Origin: Allobosea sp. Root483D1
GTDB taxonomy: Bacteria; Pseudomonadota; Alphaproteobacteria; Rhizobiales; Beijerinckiaceae
DNA length: 64,000 nt
Assembly: GCF_001429505.1 (NCBI RefSeq)
Contig: NZ_LMJW01000006.1
Coordinates: 101,959-165,958, forward strand
Direction: 5' to 3'
Under the pieces are notes generated by a model. That model saw only the letters and a list, made by a program, of their open reading frames with translations. It was not told the origin of the DNA and made no database searches. Both the position numbers and the translations under genes were made by a program. Every line of letters starts with the position of its first letter. The stretch's first letter is position 1. Of the stretch, positions 57,569 to 64,000 are shown in pieces.

Positions 57569-57601
57569 CTGGTCCACGGTCGGGAATCTCCGATCGGCCG
57601 G

Positions 57602-57631
57602 CTTGCGGCCGGCATCCCGGCCCGGCTATAC
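57602..57631 (+). promoter_or_regulatory. Sigma-70-type promoter of tRNA-Gly
   Basis: TTGCGG at 57603-57608 and CTATAC at 57626-57631 are separated by 17 bases, close to the alphaproteobacterial housekeeping consensus. The tRNA starts about 10 bases after the -10 element. Confidence 0.7.
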
Positions 57632-57641
57632 GGGCAGGAGT

Positions 57642-57716
57642 GCGGGCGTAGTTCAGTGGTAGAACGTCAGCTTCCCAAGCTGAATGTCGTCGGTTCGATC
57701 CCGATCGCCCGCTCCA
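57642..57716 (+). tRNA. tRNA-Gly, anticodon CCC
   Basis: The 72-base body folds into a cloverleaf: acceptor GCGGGCG with CGCCCGC, D stem GTTC/GAAC, anticodon stem TCAGC/GCTGA with loop TTCCCAA, and T arm with TTCGATC. The anticodon CCC reads GGG glycine codons. The CCA end is encoded. It has its own promoter and lies immediately upstream of a low-GC stretch. Confidence 0.95.
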
Positions 57717-57967
57717 AATTCCCTTTGAACCTCAGCCGGCTTCTGAATCTGGTCGGGGCTCTCGGAGGCGCGTGGCTCGCCATTGGCGATGAACGGCGGC
57801 GATTGTCGGACCGGCGCAATCGGAGGCCGAATGACTCCTGCCGCCTTCGGGGTCGATCGCCCCAGCCGACCGGCCGGGCTCTGCCTCAATGCAAAGCGGA
57901 GCTTTTTTCAGAGAGGCATGCACTGTCGGCCCACCGGCTGGGGGTGATACCATCGGGGACTCAAGAC

Positions 57968-58891
57968 CTAGACCTTTGATTCTGCCCCCGGCTTGACCGC
58001 TTCGGCGTATAGCGAGCGCCACCACTGGACGGTGTCGAAAACGGTCGTATCTCTCATGACATGAGCTAGGCTTTGCCCGAAGGCTGAGGGATAGGCGTTG
58101 AAGCCGACAGCGATCAGCTCAGCGACGACTTTCTCAGGTGTCCACCAGCTGACATGGTTCGGCTTAACCCGATTGCGCTCATAGTCGACATACTCGCAGA
58201 TCTGGTCGAGTGCTTCCGCCATCGGCTTCTCGCTCAATATCTTACGAGCCTCCTCGGTCGAAATCTTGAACCCGGGAATCTCAGTCTCGCAGTCTGACAG
58301 CATCGACGCGAACTCGTAGACAAGAACCTGCTCGAGGCTGTGCTTTTCGACCAGTTCGGGATACGGGAAAAAGCGCCCGTCGCCGCGCTTGTAGGCGCCA
58401 TAGTAGAGATGAAAATTGGGTGTGATGAATCGGACGATCCCGCCGGGCTTGAGAATGCGATAGCATTCGCGAAAAATGTGCCGGTCGTGCTCAGGCAACA
58501 GGTGCTCGATTGTATGACTGCAAAAGATCAACTCGATAGAGTTATCCTCTACAGGGATCGGTCTTGTCGAAGTCGCGTCCCATTCGATATCGACATTATC
58601 TTTGAGGTCGTTGGCATAATGCTCTGTTGGGTACTCGACATTTTGCCAGACTGGATGCTTCCAAGACCCAGCGCCAATGTTGAGAAAGCGCCTCTGATCT
58701 ACAGAGTCCTCTCCATAGATTTTCTTATAGAGAGCGATATCTTTATGGGGAGGTGTTGCCGTTTCGACTAAGGCGATCGGCTCTGGTTCCGGCGCAGGTG
58801 CTTGAACCTCTGGCTCCGGCCTGCGCTTGACGATGTCATAGCCCAGCCATCGAACCGGTTCCAACACGGATCGCTTCAGGATCCCAACCAT
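57968..58891 (-). CDS. Class I SAM-dependent methyltransferase in a low-GC stretch
   Basis: A 307-residue protein. Residues about 65-190 form the methyltransferase core: FLNIGAGSW is motif I, IELIFCSHTIEHLLPEHDRHIFRECYRILKPGG spans motifs IV-VI. The N-terminal 50 residues contain a proline/glutamate-rich spacer. Two sampled 60-base lines in or beside the gene are only 42-45% GC, against mid-60s around it, suggesting recent transfer. The ATG has GGGAGG upstream. The substrate is unknown; similar proteins occur in glycan or lipid modification clusters. Confidence 0.83.
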   Translation of the reverse strand: MVGILKRSVLEPVRWLGYDIVKRRPEPEVQAPAPEPEPIALVETATPPHKDIALYKKIYGEDSVDQRRFLNIGAGSWKHPVWQNVEYPTEHYANDLKDNVDIEWDATSTRPIPVEDNSIELIFCSHTIEHLLPEHDRHIFRECYRILKPGGIVRFITPNFHLYYGAYKRGDGRFFPYPELVEKHSLEQVLVYEFASMLSDCETEIPGFKISTEEARKILSEKPMAEALDQICEYVDYERNRVKPNHVSWWTPEKVVAELIAVGFNAYPSAFGQSLAHVMRDTTVFDTVQWWRSLYAEAVKPGAESKV

Positions 58892-59193
58892 ATTTCGCCT
58901 CCCCGTCGATCATTCCTTGGCGAATATTAATAAGCACCGCCATAGAAAAGCAAGTGTGATGCTCACTTGAGTGCGTCGACAAGCGGCCAGTGTGCTGGAT
59001 TTACAGTGTCGAATTAGTCCAGATTCTGCATTGTTGCCGTTACGGAACATCCTATGGTGGATGCGACAATCTGTAAGAAATCTGCGACCTCAAGCGCACG
59101 TTCCACTTTATTGCTTGTCCCCCAGTTGATATGCCGCTTCGGCGTAAGACACTGCAATTCTCGATCCTGCCGACTCCCGCCGCGTCACGGACC
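58892..59193. other. Low-GC intergenic region
   Basis: About 300 bases between the methyltransferase and the LysR gene. GC content remains low at first (about 45% near 58921-58980) and rises toward the LysR gene. It holds a small inverted repeat (CAAGTG with CACTTG near 58951) and no convincing gene. Confidence 0.5.
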
Positions 59194-60078
59194 CTACGGG
59201 CCGACGCCCGGGGCATCGCGCGTGCGCTGGACGGCATCGAGGAAGGCCTTGATGATCCGGCTGGTCTGCCGCTGCTTCAGCACGACCACATGCGCGTAGG
59301 TGTAGACCTCCGCTCCCTCGATCGGGATCAGCCGAAGCGCCTCGTCCGGAACGAACTCGGCCTCCGAGACATAGCTGATGCCGAGCCCGCGGATCACCGC
59401 CTCGCGGATGGCCTCGCGGCTGCCGATCTCCATGACGAGACGGGGCCTGGTGCCTGTCTCGGCGAGTGCCCTCTCGAAGGCGCGCCGCGTCGTCGAGCCC
59501 TGTTCGCGCGCGATCACCGGCTCGCCGTCCAGTTCCGTTAGCCGGATGCTGCGGCGCCCCGCCAGGCGATGGTCGCGCCGCACGAAGACCGCAACCGGAT
59601 GGCGGCGATAGGGGATGGTCAGCAGCCGGTCGTCCTCGTCGATATAGGCGAGCACCGCAACGTCGCATCTGTAGCTGGCGAGATCGCCCAGCACCTCGGT
59701 GGAGTTGCCGATCTTCACCGCCAGTTCGATACCGGGATAGGCCTGGTTGAAGGCGGCGAGCATCTCCGTGACGTGGAACGGCCCGACCGCTCCGATCGAG
59801 AGTCGGCCGGTCCTGAGCTCGCGCGTCTCCGTCAGGAAGGCGAGCGCCTCGGCCTCTTCGGCAAAGAGGCGGGTGGTGATGGCGAGCAGCTGGCGACCGG
59901 TCTCGCTTAGTTCGCGCCGCCGGCCGCGCTTGACGAAGAGTTCGACGCCGAACTCCTCCTCCAGCGCGCCGACCTGGGCGGTCAGGGTCGGCTGGCTGAT
60001 GTTGAATGCATCGGCCGCGGCGTTGAAGCCGCCCGCGTTCGCAACATTGTGGAAGGATCTGAGCTGAGTATGACGCAT
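59194..60078 (-). CDS. LysR-family regulator of the phosphonate gene cluster
   Basis: A 294-residue LysR-type protein. The N-terminal helix-turn-helix is SFHNVANAGGFNAAADAFNISQPTLTAQVGALEEEFGVELFVKRGRR; the rest is a two-lobed ligand domain (LSIGAVGPFHVTEMLAAFNQAYPG). It is divergent from the iron alcohol dehydrogenase and phnDCE, which suggests it senses a phosphonate such as phosphonoacetate or its precursor, by analogy with PhnR in pseudomonads. A perfect inverted repeat overlaps its start codon. Confidence 0.9.
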   Translation of the reverse strand: MRHTQLRSFHNVANAGGFNAAADAFNISQPTLTAQVGALEEEFGVELFVKRGRRRELSETGRQLLAITTRLFAEEAEALAFLTETRELRTGRLSIGAVGPFHVTEMLAAFNQAYPGIELAVKIGNSTEVLGDLASYRCDVAVLAYIDEDDRLLTIPYRRHPVAVFVRRDHRLAGRRSIRLTELDGEPVIAREQGSTTRRAFERALAETGTRPRLVMEIGSREAIREAVIRGLGISYVSEAEFVPDEALRLIPIEGAEVYTYAHVVVLKQRQTSRIIKAFLDAVQRTRDAPGVGP

Positions 60079-60095
60079 AGATAATTGCTATCTAT
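60077..60095. promoter_or_regulatory. LysR operator candidate overlapping the regulator start
   Basis: ATAGATA-ATTGC-TATCTAT is a perfect 7-bp inverted repeat with the T-N11-A form of LysR sites. It overlaps the first two bases of the LysR start codon and lies about 92 bases from the alcohol dehydrogenase start. It would allow autorepression and activation of the divergent operon. Confidence 0.65.
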
Positions 60096-60187
60096 TCGGT
60101 TCGAAAAATCAATTTGTTATAGAAACACAGCTCTGTGAGCATCCTTCGCAACGAGGCCGGCAAGGCGCATTGCGAGGGATGGACCGC

Positions 60188-61276
60188 ATGAACTGGGCGT
60201 ACTGGAACCCCGTGAAGATCCGGTTCGGGAACGGCCTCCTCGACGAGGTCGCCGGGCTGATCGGCAACCGTCGCTGGGCCCTCGTCACCTATGACCAGCC
60301 GCTGTTTCGTGAATTTTCCGCCCGGTTGACGGCGGTCGCCGGCGCGCCGGTTGTCTCGATCACCAATATCGAGACCAATCCGGACTGCGCCGATCTCGCC
60401 GAGTCCTGCCGCCAGTTTGGCGCGGCGGAGCCGGCAGAGGTCATCGTCGCGCTCGGTGGCGGCTCGATGATCGACGCCGCGAAGGTGCTGGCCGCCAGCA
60501 ACGGCGATTTCGAGACCGTGCGCAGCCATCTCGTCGAGAAGAAGCCGCTCGTTGAGGCCGCGATCATCCCGATCATCGCCGTGCCGACGACAGCCGGTAC
60601 CGGCAGCGAGGTCACCTCCTGGGCGACGGTCTGGGACTCGGCCAATGGCAGCAAGTACTCGCTCGCCCATCACCGGCTCTACCCTGAAACCGCGGTGCTC
60701 GATCCCGCCTTGACGGTCGGCGCGCCGCGCGGGCTGACGCTGGCGACCGGGCTCGATGCCCTCTCGCATGCGCTCGAAAGCATCTGGAACGTCAACGGCA
60801 ATCCGGTCTCGGCGAACTACGCCGTCGAGGCAGCCCGCGAGATCATCGAGACGCTGCCGCGGCTGCTGGAACGTCTCGACGACGTCGATCTCCGGGTCCG
60901 GCAGATGCGCGCCAGCCTGCTGGCGGGCCTCGCCTTCTCCAACACCAAGACGGCGCTGGCCCACAACATTTCCTACGACATCACGCTGAAGAGCGGCACG
61001 ATCCACGGCATCGCCTGCTCCTTCTCGCTGCCGATGGTGATGCGCTGGGCGATGGGTGCGCAGCCGCAATGCGATGCGGCGCTGCGCCGGGTCTTCGGTC
61101 CCGACCTTGAAGCGGGAGCCGAGCGGCTTGGCGCCTTCCTCCGGGATCTCGGCGTCGCGACCGATCCGGCTGCCTATGGCGTCTCGGCCGGCGAGTGGAA
61201 CCGCCTCGTCGGCAAGGCCCTCGAAGGCGAGCGTGGCCGCAACTTCATCGGACGGCAGGCGGCGATGGCTGCCTGA
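60188..61276 (+). CDS. Phosphonate-associated iron-containing alcohol dehydrogenase
   Basis: A 362-residue group III (Fe-ADH) enzyme. Nucleotide binding shows in VALGGGSMIDAAKVLAA and PTTAGTGSEVTSWA; metal ligands are likely D and H in TGLDALSHALESIW and H in GTIHGIACSF. It matches the phosphonate-linked Fe-ADH subfamily often encoded beside phn genes, whose substrate is not firmly known; phosphonoacetaldehyde or a related aldehyde is plausible. The ATG at 60188 has GAGGGA about 9 bases upstream and is preferred over an ATG at 60179. It is first in the operon. Confidence 0.85.
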   Translation: MNWAYWNPVKIRFGNGLLDEVAGLIGNRRWALVTYDQPLFREFSARLTAVAGAPVVSITNIETNPDCADLAESCRQFGAAEPAEVIVALGGGSMIDAAKVLAASNGDFETVRSHLVEKKPLVEAAIIPIIAVPTTAGTGSEVTSWATVWDSANGSKYSLAHHRLYPETAVLDPALTVGAPRGLTLATGLDALSHALESIWNVNGNPVSANYAVEAAREIIETLPRLLERLDDVDLRVRQMRASLLAGLAFSNTKTALAHNISYDITLKSGTIHGIACSFSLPMVMRWAMGAQPQCDAALRRVFGPDLEAGAERLGAFLRDLGVATDPAAYGVSAGEWNRLVGKALEGERGRNFIGRQAAMAA

Positions 61277-61312
61277 GAACAAGCACCGGGCATCGACGCC
61301 CATAACGGCTCA

Positions 61313-61335
61313 CCGGCAGATCAAAAGATCGCCGG
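61313..61335 (+). other. Hairpin between the alcohol dehydrogenase and phnD genes
   Basis: CCGGC and GCCGG, with inner GATC/GATC pairs and an AAAA loop, form a stem just before the phnD ribosome site (GGGAGGA). It may protect or modulate the downstream transcript. Confidence 0.4.
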
Positions 61336-61354
61336 ATCATCTTGGGAGGATGAC

Positions 61355-62230
61355 ATGACCATCACGCGTCGGACGATTCTTGGAAGCTCGCTGAGCGCTG
61401 GAGCGCTGCTGGCGGCGCCGGCCCTGGTCCGGGCTCAGACGAAACTCATCCGCGTCGGGCTGATTCCGTCCGAGGATTCGCGGGCAATGCTGGAATCGAG
61501 CGCGCAGCTCCTCGCCGCACTCCAGAAGAATCTCGGCATCCAGGTCCAGGGCTTCGTCGCCTCAGACTATAACGGAGTGATCGAGGCGATGCGCTCGAAC
61601 CATGTCGACGTCGCCTATCTTGGTCCCTTCTCCTACGTGCTGGGCACGACGGTCGCGGCCATCGAGGCCTTCGCGACCGCAGAGACGGCCAAATCGAGCC
61701 GCAGCTTCTATCGCAGCCAGATCATCGCGCGGAAGGATAGCGGCATCAGCGATTGGAAGGACCTGAAGGGGCGCACCTTCGCCTTCGTCGATCCGTCCTC
61801 GACCTCCGGCCACCTCTTTCCGAAGGCCGGGCTGATGAAGCTCGGCTTCGATCCCGAGAAGGATTTCGGCCGCGTCCTCTTCACCGGCTCGCACGACGCC
61901 AACGCGCTCGCCGTCGCCAACAAGCGCGTCGACGCCGCGACGATCGCCGATCGCATCCTCGATGCGGCCGTGCAGAAGAAGCTGGTCGATCGCGCCGACA
62001 TCCATGTTGTCTGGGAGTCGGACCCGATTCCGGAATCGCCGACCTGCTGGCGCAAGAACCTGCCGGAGGAGCTGAAGGCGAACATCAAATCGGCCTTCCT
62101 CAACATCCGCGACATCACCTGGGCCGACCAGGGCAAGCTCAACCGCTTCGTCGAGACCAACGACCAAGCCTACGACATCATTCGCGAGACCGCGAAGGTG
62201 CTGAAGCTCGATCTCACCAAGATGAAGTAG
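61355..62230 (+). CDS. phnD: Phosphonate ABC transporter, periplasmic binding protein
   Basis: A 291-residue exported binding protein. The N-terminus TRRTILGSSLSAGALLAAPALVRA has a twin-arginine-like or Sec signal. The mature part has VGLIPSEDSRAMLE, the SDYNGVIEAMRSNHVDVAYLGPFSY motif and FVDPSSTSGHLFPK, all typical of the PhnD phosphate/phosphonate-binding family. GGGAGGA lies 4 bases before the ATG. It delivers phosphonate to PhnE-PhnC. Confidence 0.94.
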   Translation: MTITRRTILGSSLSAGALLAAPALVRAQTKLIRVGLIPSEDSRAMLESSAQLLAALQKNLGIQVQGFVASDYNGVIEAMRSNHVDVAYLGPFSYVLGTTVAAIEAFATAETAKSSRSFYRSQIIARKDSGISDWKDLKGRTFAFVDPSSTSGHLFPKAGLMKLGFDPEKDFGRVLFTGSHDANALAVANKRVDAATIADRILDAAVQKKLVDRADIHVVWESDPIPESPTCWRKNLPEELKANIKSAFLNIRDITWADQGKLNRFVETNDQAYDIIRETAKVLKLDLTKMK

Positions 62231-62260
62231 TCGCGGAACGCGACCGGCGGAGGAAGCGGC

Positions 62261-63070
62261 ATGATCAAGATCGAAGGGCTGAAGAAGTCCTATGCGGGCC
62301 GCCCGGTCCTGCAGGGCATCGACCTCAGCGTCAAAGCCGGCGAGTTCCTCGTCGTGCTCGGCCCGAGCGGCGCCGGCAAGTCGACGCTGCTGCGCTGCAT
62401 CAACGGGCTGGCTGAGCCTGATGCGGGGCGGACCGTCATCGACGGCAAGGTGCTCGACCTGAAGCGCGGCGCGGCCGGCAAGCGGCCGGTGGCGATGATC
62501 TTCCAGCACCATAACCTGGTGAAGCGCCTGTCGGTGCTGAAGAACGTGCTGGTCGGCCGGATGGCCGGCCTGTCGTCCTTTCTCAGCATGCTCCAGCTCT
62601 TCCCGAGAGAGGATGTCGCGATCGCGATGGACTGCCTGGCCCGGGTCGAACTCGCCCAGAAGGCGAATTCGCGCGGCGACCAGCTCTCCGGCGGCGAGCA
62701 GCAGCGCGTCGGCATCGCCCGGGCGCTGGCGCAGCAGCCGGCGGTGATCCTCTGCGACGAGCCGGTGGCGAGCCTCGATCCCAAGACCTCGCGCATCGTG
62801 CTCGGCTACCTCAAGGCGATCTGCAAGGAGGAGGGTATCGCGGTGATCTGCAACCTCCACCAGGTCGACTACGCCGTCGAGTTCGGCGAGCGCATCGTCG
62901 GCCTGAGCGGCGGCCGGGTGGTCTTCGACGACACGCCCGACCAGCTGACCTCCGAGATCGTCCACCAGATTTATCCCGGCCTCGAGGACCCCGGCATCAG
63001 CCGCGTCCTCAAGCCGCGTCCGGCCAGCCAGCCCGTGCTGGCGCCGATGATCGCCACCGCAACCGCCTGA
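62261..63070 (+). CDS. phnC: Phosphonate ABC transporter ATP-binding protein
   Basis: A 269-residue ATPase. Walker A is GPSGAGKST, signature [15 protein letters not shown], and Walker [14 protein letters not shown]. The Q loop [21 protein letters not shown] is typical of PhnC. It lies 30 bases after phnD and 15 bases before phnE. Confidence 0.95.
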   Translation: MIKIEGLKKSYAGRPVLQGIDLSVKAGEFLVVLGPSGAGKSTLLRCINGLAEPDAGRTVIDGKVLDLKRGAAGKRPVAMIFQHHNLVKRLSVLKNVLVGRMAGLSSFLSMLQLFPREDVAIAMDCLARVELAQKANSRGDQLSGGEQQRVGIARALAQQPAVILCDEPVASLDPKTSRIVLGYLKAICKEEGIAVICNLHQVDYAVEFGERIVGLSGGRVVFDDTPDQLTSEIVHQIYPGLEDPGISRVLKPRPASQPVLAPMIATATA

Positions 63071-63085
63071 CGGGGAGGGCAAGCC

Positions 63086-63889
63086 ATGTCGTTCGGAACG
63101 CTGCAACTCGTCCTTCGTCCCCCGCAGGGCCGCTTCGGCTGGTGGGGTGTCGGCTCCATCGTGCTCGCCGTGCTGGTCTTCCTCTGGTGGGCCGCGGTCG
63201 GCTCACAGATCAACGCCAGCAATCTCTGGAACGGCATCCCCTATATGGTGGACTTCCTCGTCCGGATGATGCCGCCCAATCCGGAGTTCCTGGAGCGGCT
63301 CTGGCAGCCGGCTCTGGAAAGCCTGCAGGTCGCGGTCTGGGGCACGCTGCTCGGCGTCGTCATCGCCTTGCCGGTCTGCTTCTTCGCGGCGCGCAACCTG
63401 AGCCCGAGCCCGGTCGTCTTCCATGCGACGCGACAGCTGCTCAACTGCATGCGCGGCATCAACGAGATCATCCTGGCGCTGATCTTCGTCGCTGCCATCG
63501 GCCTCGGCCCCTTCGCCGGCGTGCTGGCGCTCGCCATCCACGGCGCCGGCATGCTCGGAAAATTCTTCGCCGAGGCGATGGAGGACATCGACGAGGGGCC
63601 GCTGGAGGCCTTCCGCTCGGCCGGCGTCGGTCCGTTCAAGACCTTCTTCTTCGGGGTGCTGCCACAGGTTCTGCCGACCTGGCTCGGGACGATCTTCTAC
63701 CGGCTGGAAACCAATGTGCGCCAGTCGACCGTGCTCGGCATGGTCGGGGCCGGCGGCATCGGCTTCGAGCTCGTCTCCTCGATGAAGCTCTTCAAATACC
63801 AGGACACCGCGACCTGCATTCTTGTCATCCTGGCGATGGTGTTGGTGGCCGATCTTATCTCGTCCCGCGTCCGGGCGCTGATCCGCTGA
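63086..63889 (+). CDS. phnE: Phosphonate ABC transporter permease
   Basis: A 267-residue membrane protein with about six helices. The contact loop EAFRSAGVGPFKTFFFGVLPQ and the stretch RQLLNCMRGINEIILALIFV are characteristic of PhnE. It completes a PhnDCE importer. The next gene starts 26 bases downstream on the same strand. Confidence 0.95.
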   Translation: MSFGTLQLVLRPPQGRFGWWGVGSIVLAVLVFLWWAAVGSQINASNLWNGIPYMVDFLVRMMPPNPEFLERLWQPALESLQVAVWGTLLGVVIALPVCFFAARNLSPSPVVFHATRQLLNCMRGINEIILALIFVAAIGLGPFAGVLALAIHGAGMLGKFFAEAMEDIDEGPLEAFRSAGVGPFKTFFFGVLPQVLPTWLGTIFYRLETNVRQSTVLGMVGAGGIGFELVSSMKLFKYQDTATCILVILAMVLVADLISSRVRALIR

Positions 63890-63915
63890 TCGGCGCCGGC
63901 ACAAGGAATTTCGTC

Positions 63916-64000
63916 ATGAACATGCATTCTTCGGTTGGCGCGGACGTTGTTGTGAACGGTCGGGGTTATGCCCGTCCGCAACGCCCTACAGTTGTGATCT
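63916..64000 (+). CDS. phnA: Start of probable phosphonoacetate hydrolase (3' truncated by the window)
   Basis: The frame from the ATG at 63916 runs to the window edge and gives about 28 residues. VVVNGRGYARPQRPTVVI resembles the first strand of PhnA, the zinc alkaline phosphatase-superfamily enzyme that splits phosphonoacetate into acetate and phosphate. AAGGA is 9 bases upstream, and it follows phnE by 26 bases. The evidence is a short motif plus context. Confidence 0.6.
   Translation, partial: MNMHSSVGADVVVNGRGYARPQRPTVVI

Noticed and set aside
57642..59110. Integrated element with att sites at tRNA-Gly
   Set aside because: No second copy of the tRNA 3' end was seen downstream by eye and no integrase is present, so only a low-GC insertion is proposed.
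61277..61354. Pho box before phnD
   Set aside because: No CTGTCAT-like direct repeats are present here or in front of the alcohol dehydrogenase gene.

Overview
The window is high-GC DNA with densely packed genes and very short gaps. It reads as an alphaproteobacterial chromosome of the order Hyphomicrobiales (Rhizobiales). The main pointers are a gcrA cell-cycle regulator next to a cluster of GANTC (CcrM) sites, a Tad pilus locus, a long two-domain dCTP deaminase, an argD-argF-hslO operon, a RIME-like double-hairpin intergenic repeat, and rhizobial-type Pho and deo arrangements. A Bosea-like genus fits best, but that is inference from remembered gene content and not a database result.

Layout. 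1-4577: end of a tad (Flp pilus) operon, cpaE(3' end)-cpaF-tadB-tadC, with a convergent TadD-like lipoprotein. 4718-7442: M17 aminopeptidase, MarR-type regulator and NlpC/P60 hydrolase. 7436-16375 (minus): one nucleoside uptake and salvage operon, with a BMP-type binding protein, a double ABC ATPase, two permeases, cdd, purine nucleoside phosphorylase, deoC, deoA and a 2-hydroxyacid dehydrogenase. 16508-31482: housekeeping genes (SDR, moeB-like, gshB, yraN, rsmI, an LpoA-like lipoprotein, maeB, a 5TM-PAS chemoreceptor, mutS, a flavoprotein, guaC). 31673-37829: a more accessory stretch with two regulator/SRPBCC cassettes (ArsR and HxlR), a GST, a SbmA/BacA-type ABC protein with a degenerate ATPase, an unrecognised 187-residue protein and an APH-fold kinase. 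38129-42174: an ABC-F ATPase, an MprF-type membrane protein and a LuxR regulator. 42274-48763: a complete phosphate regulon, phoR-pstSCAB-phoU-phoB, with a Pho box before pstS. 48773-57512: ynfA, a Nudix hydrolase, gcrA, argD-argF-hslO, apaG-argE, dcd and a small lipoprotein. 57642-58891: tRNA-Gly(CCC) followed by a low-GC methyltransferase. 59194-64000: a phosphonate module consisting of a LysR regulator, an iron alcohol dehydrogenase, phnD-phnC-phnE and the start of what looks like phosphonoacetate hydrolase (phnA).

How the genes work together. Two phosphorus strategies sit about 11 kb apart. The Pst/Pho system takes up and senses inorganic phosphate. The phn module appears to import and hydrolyse a specific phosphonate under a substrate-responsive LysR regulator, since no Pho box is visible there. 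The nucleoside operon couples import to phosphorolysis of purine and pyrimidine nucleosides and cleavage of deoxyribose phosphate.

Non-coding structure includes three copies of one palindromic intergenic repeat, one 125-bp double-hairpin repeat, several operator-like inverted repeats beside regulator genes, three convincing intrinsic terminators and a GANTC cluster upstream of gcrA. I found no CRISPR array, insertion sequence, prophage, rRNA or toxin-antitoxin pair. The most interesting leads are the phn module, the GANTC cluster, the degenerate ABC protein with the related hairpins before it and its unknown neighbour, and the apparently soluble PhoR.
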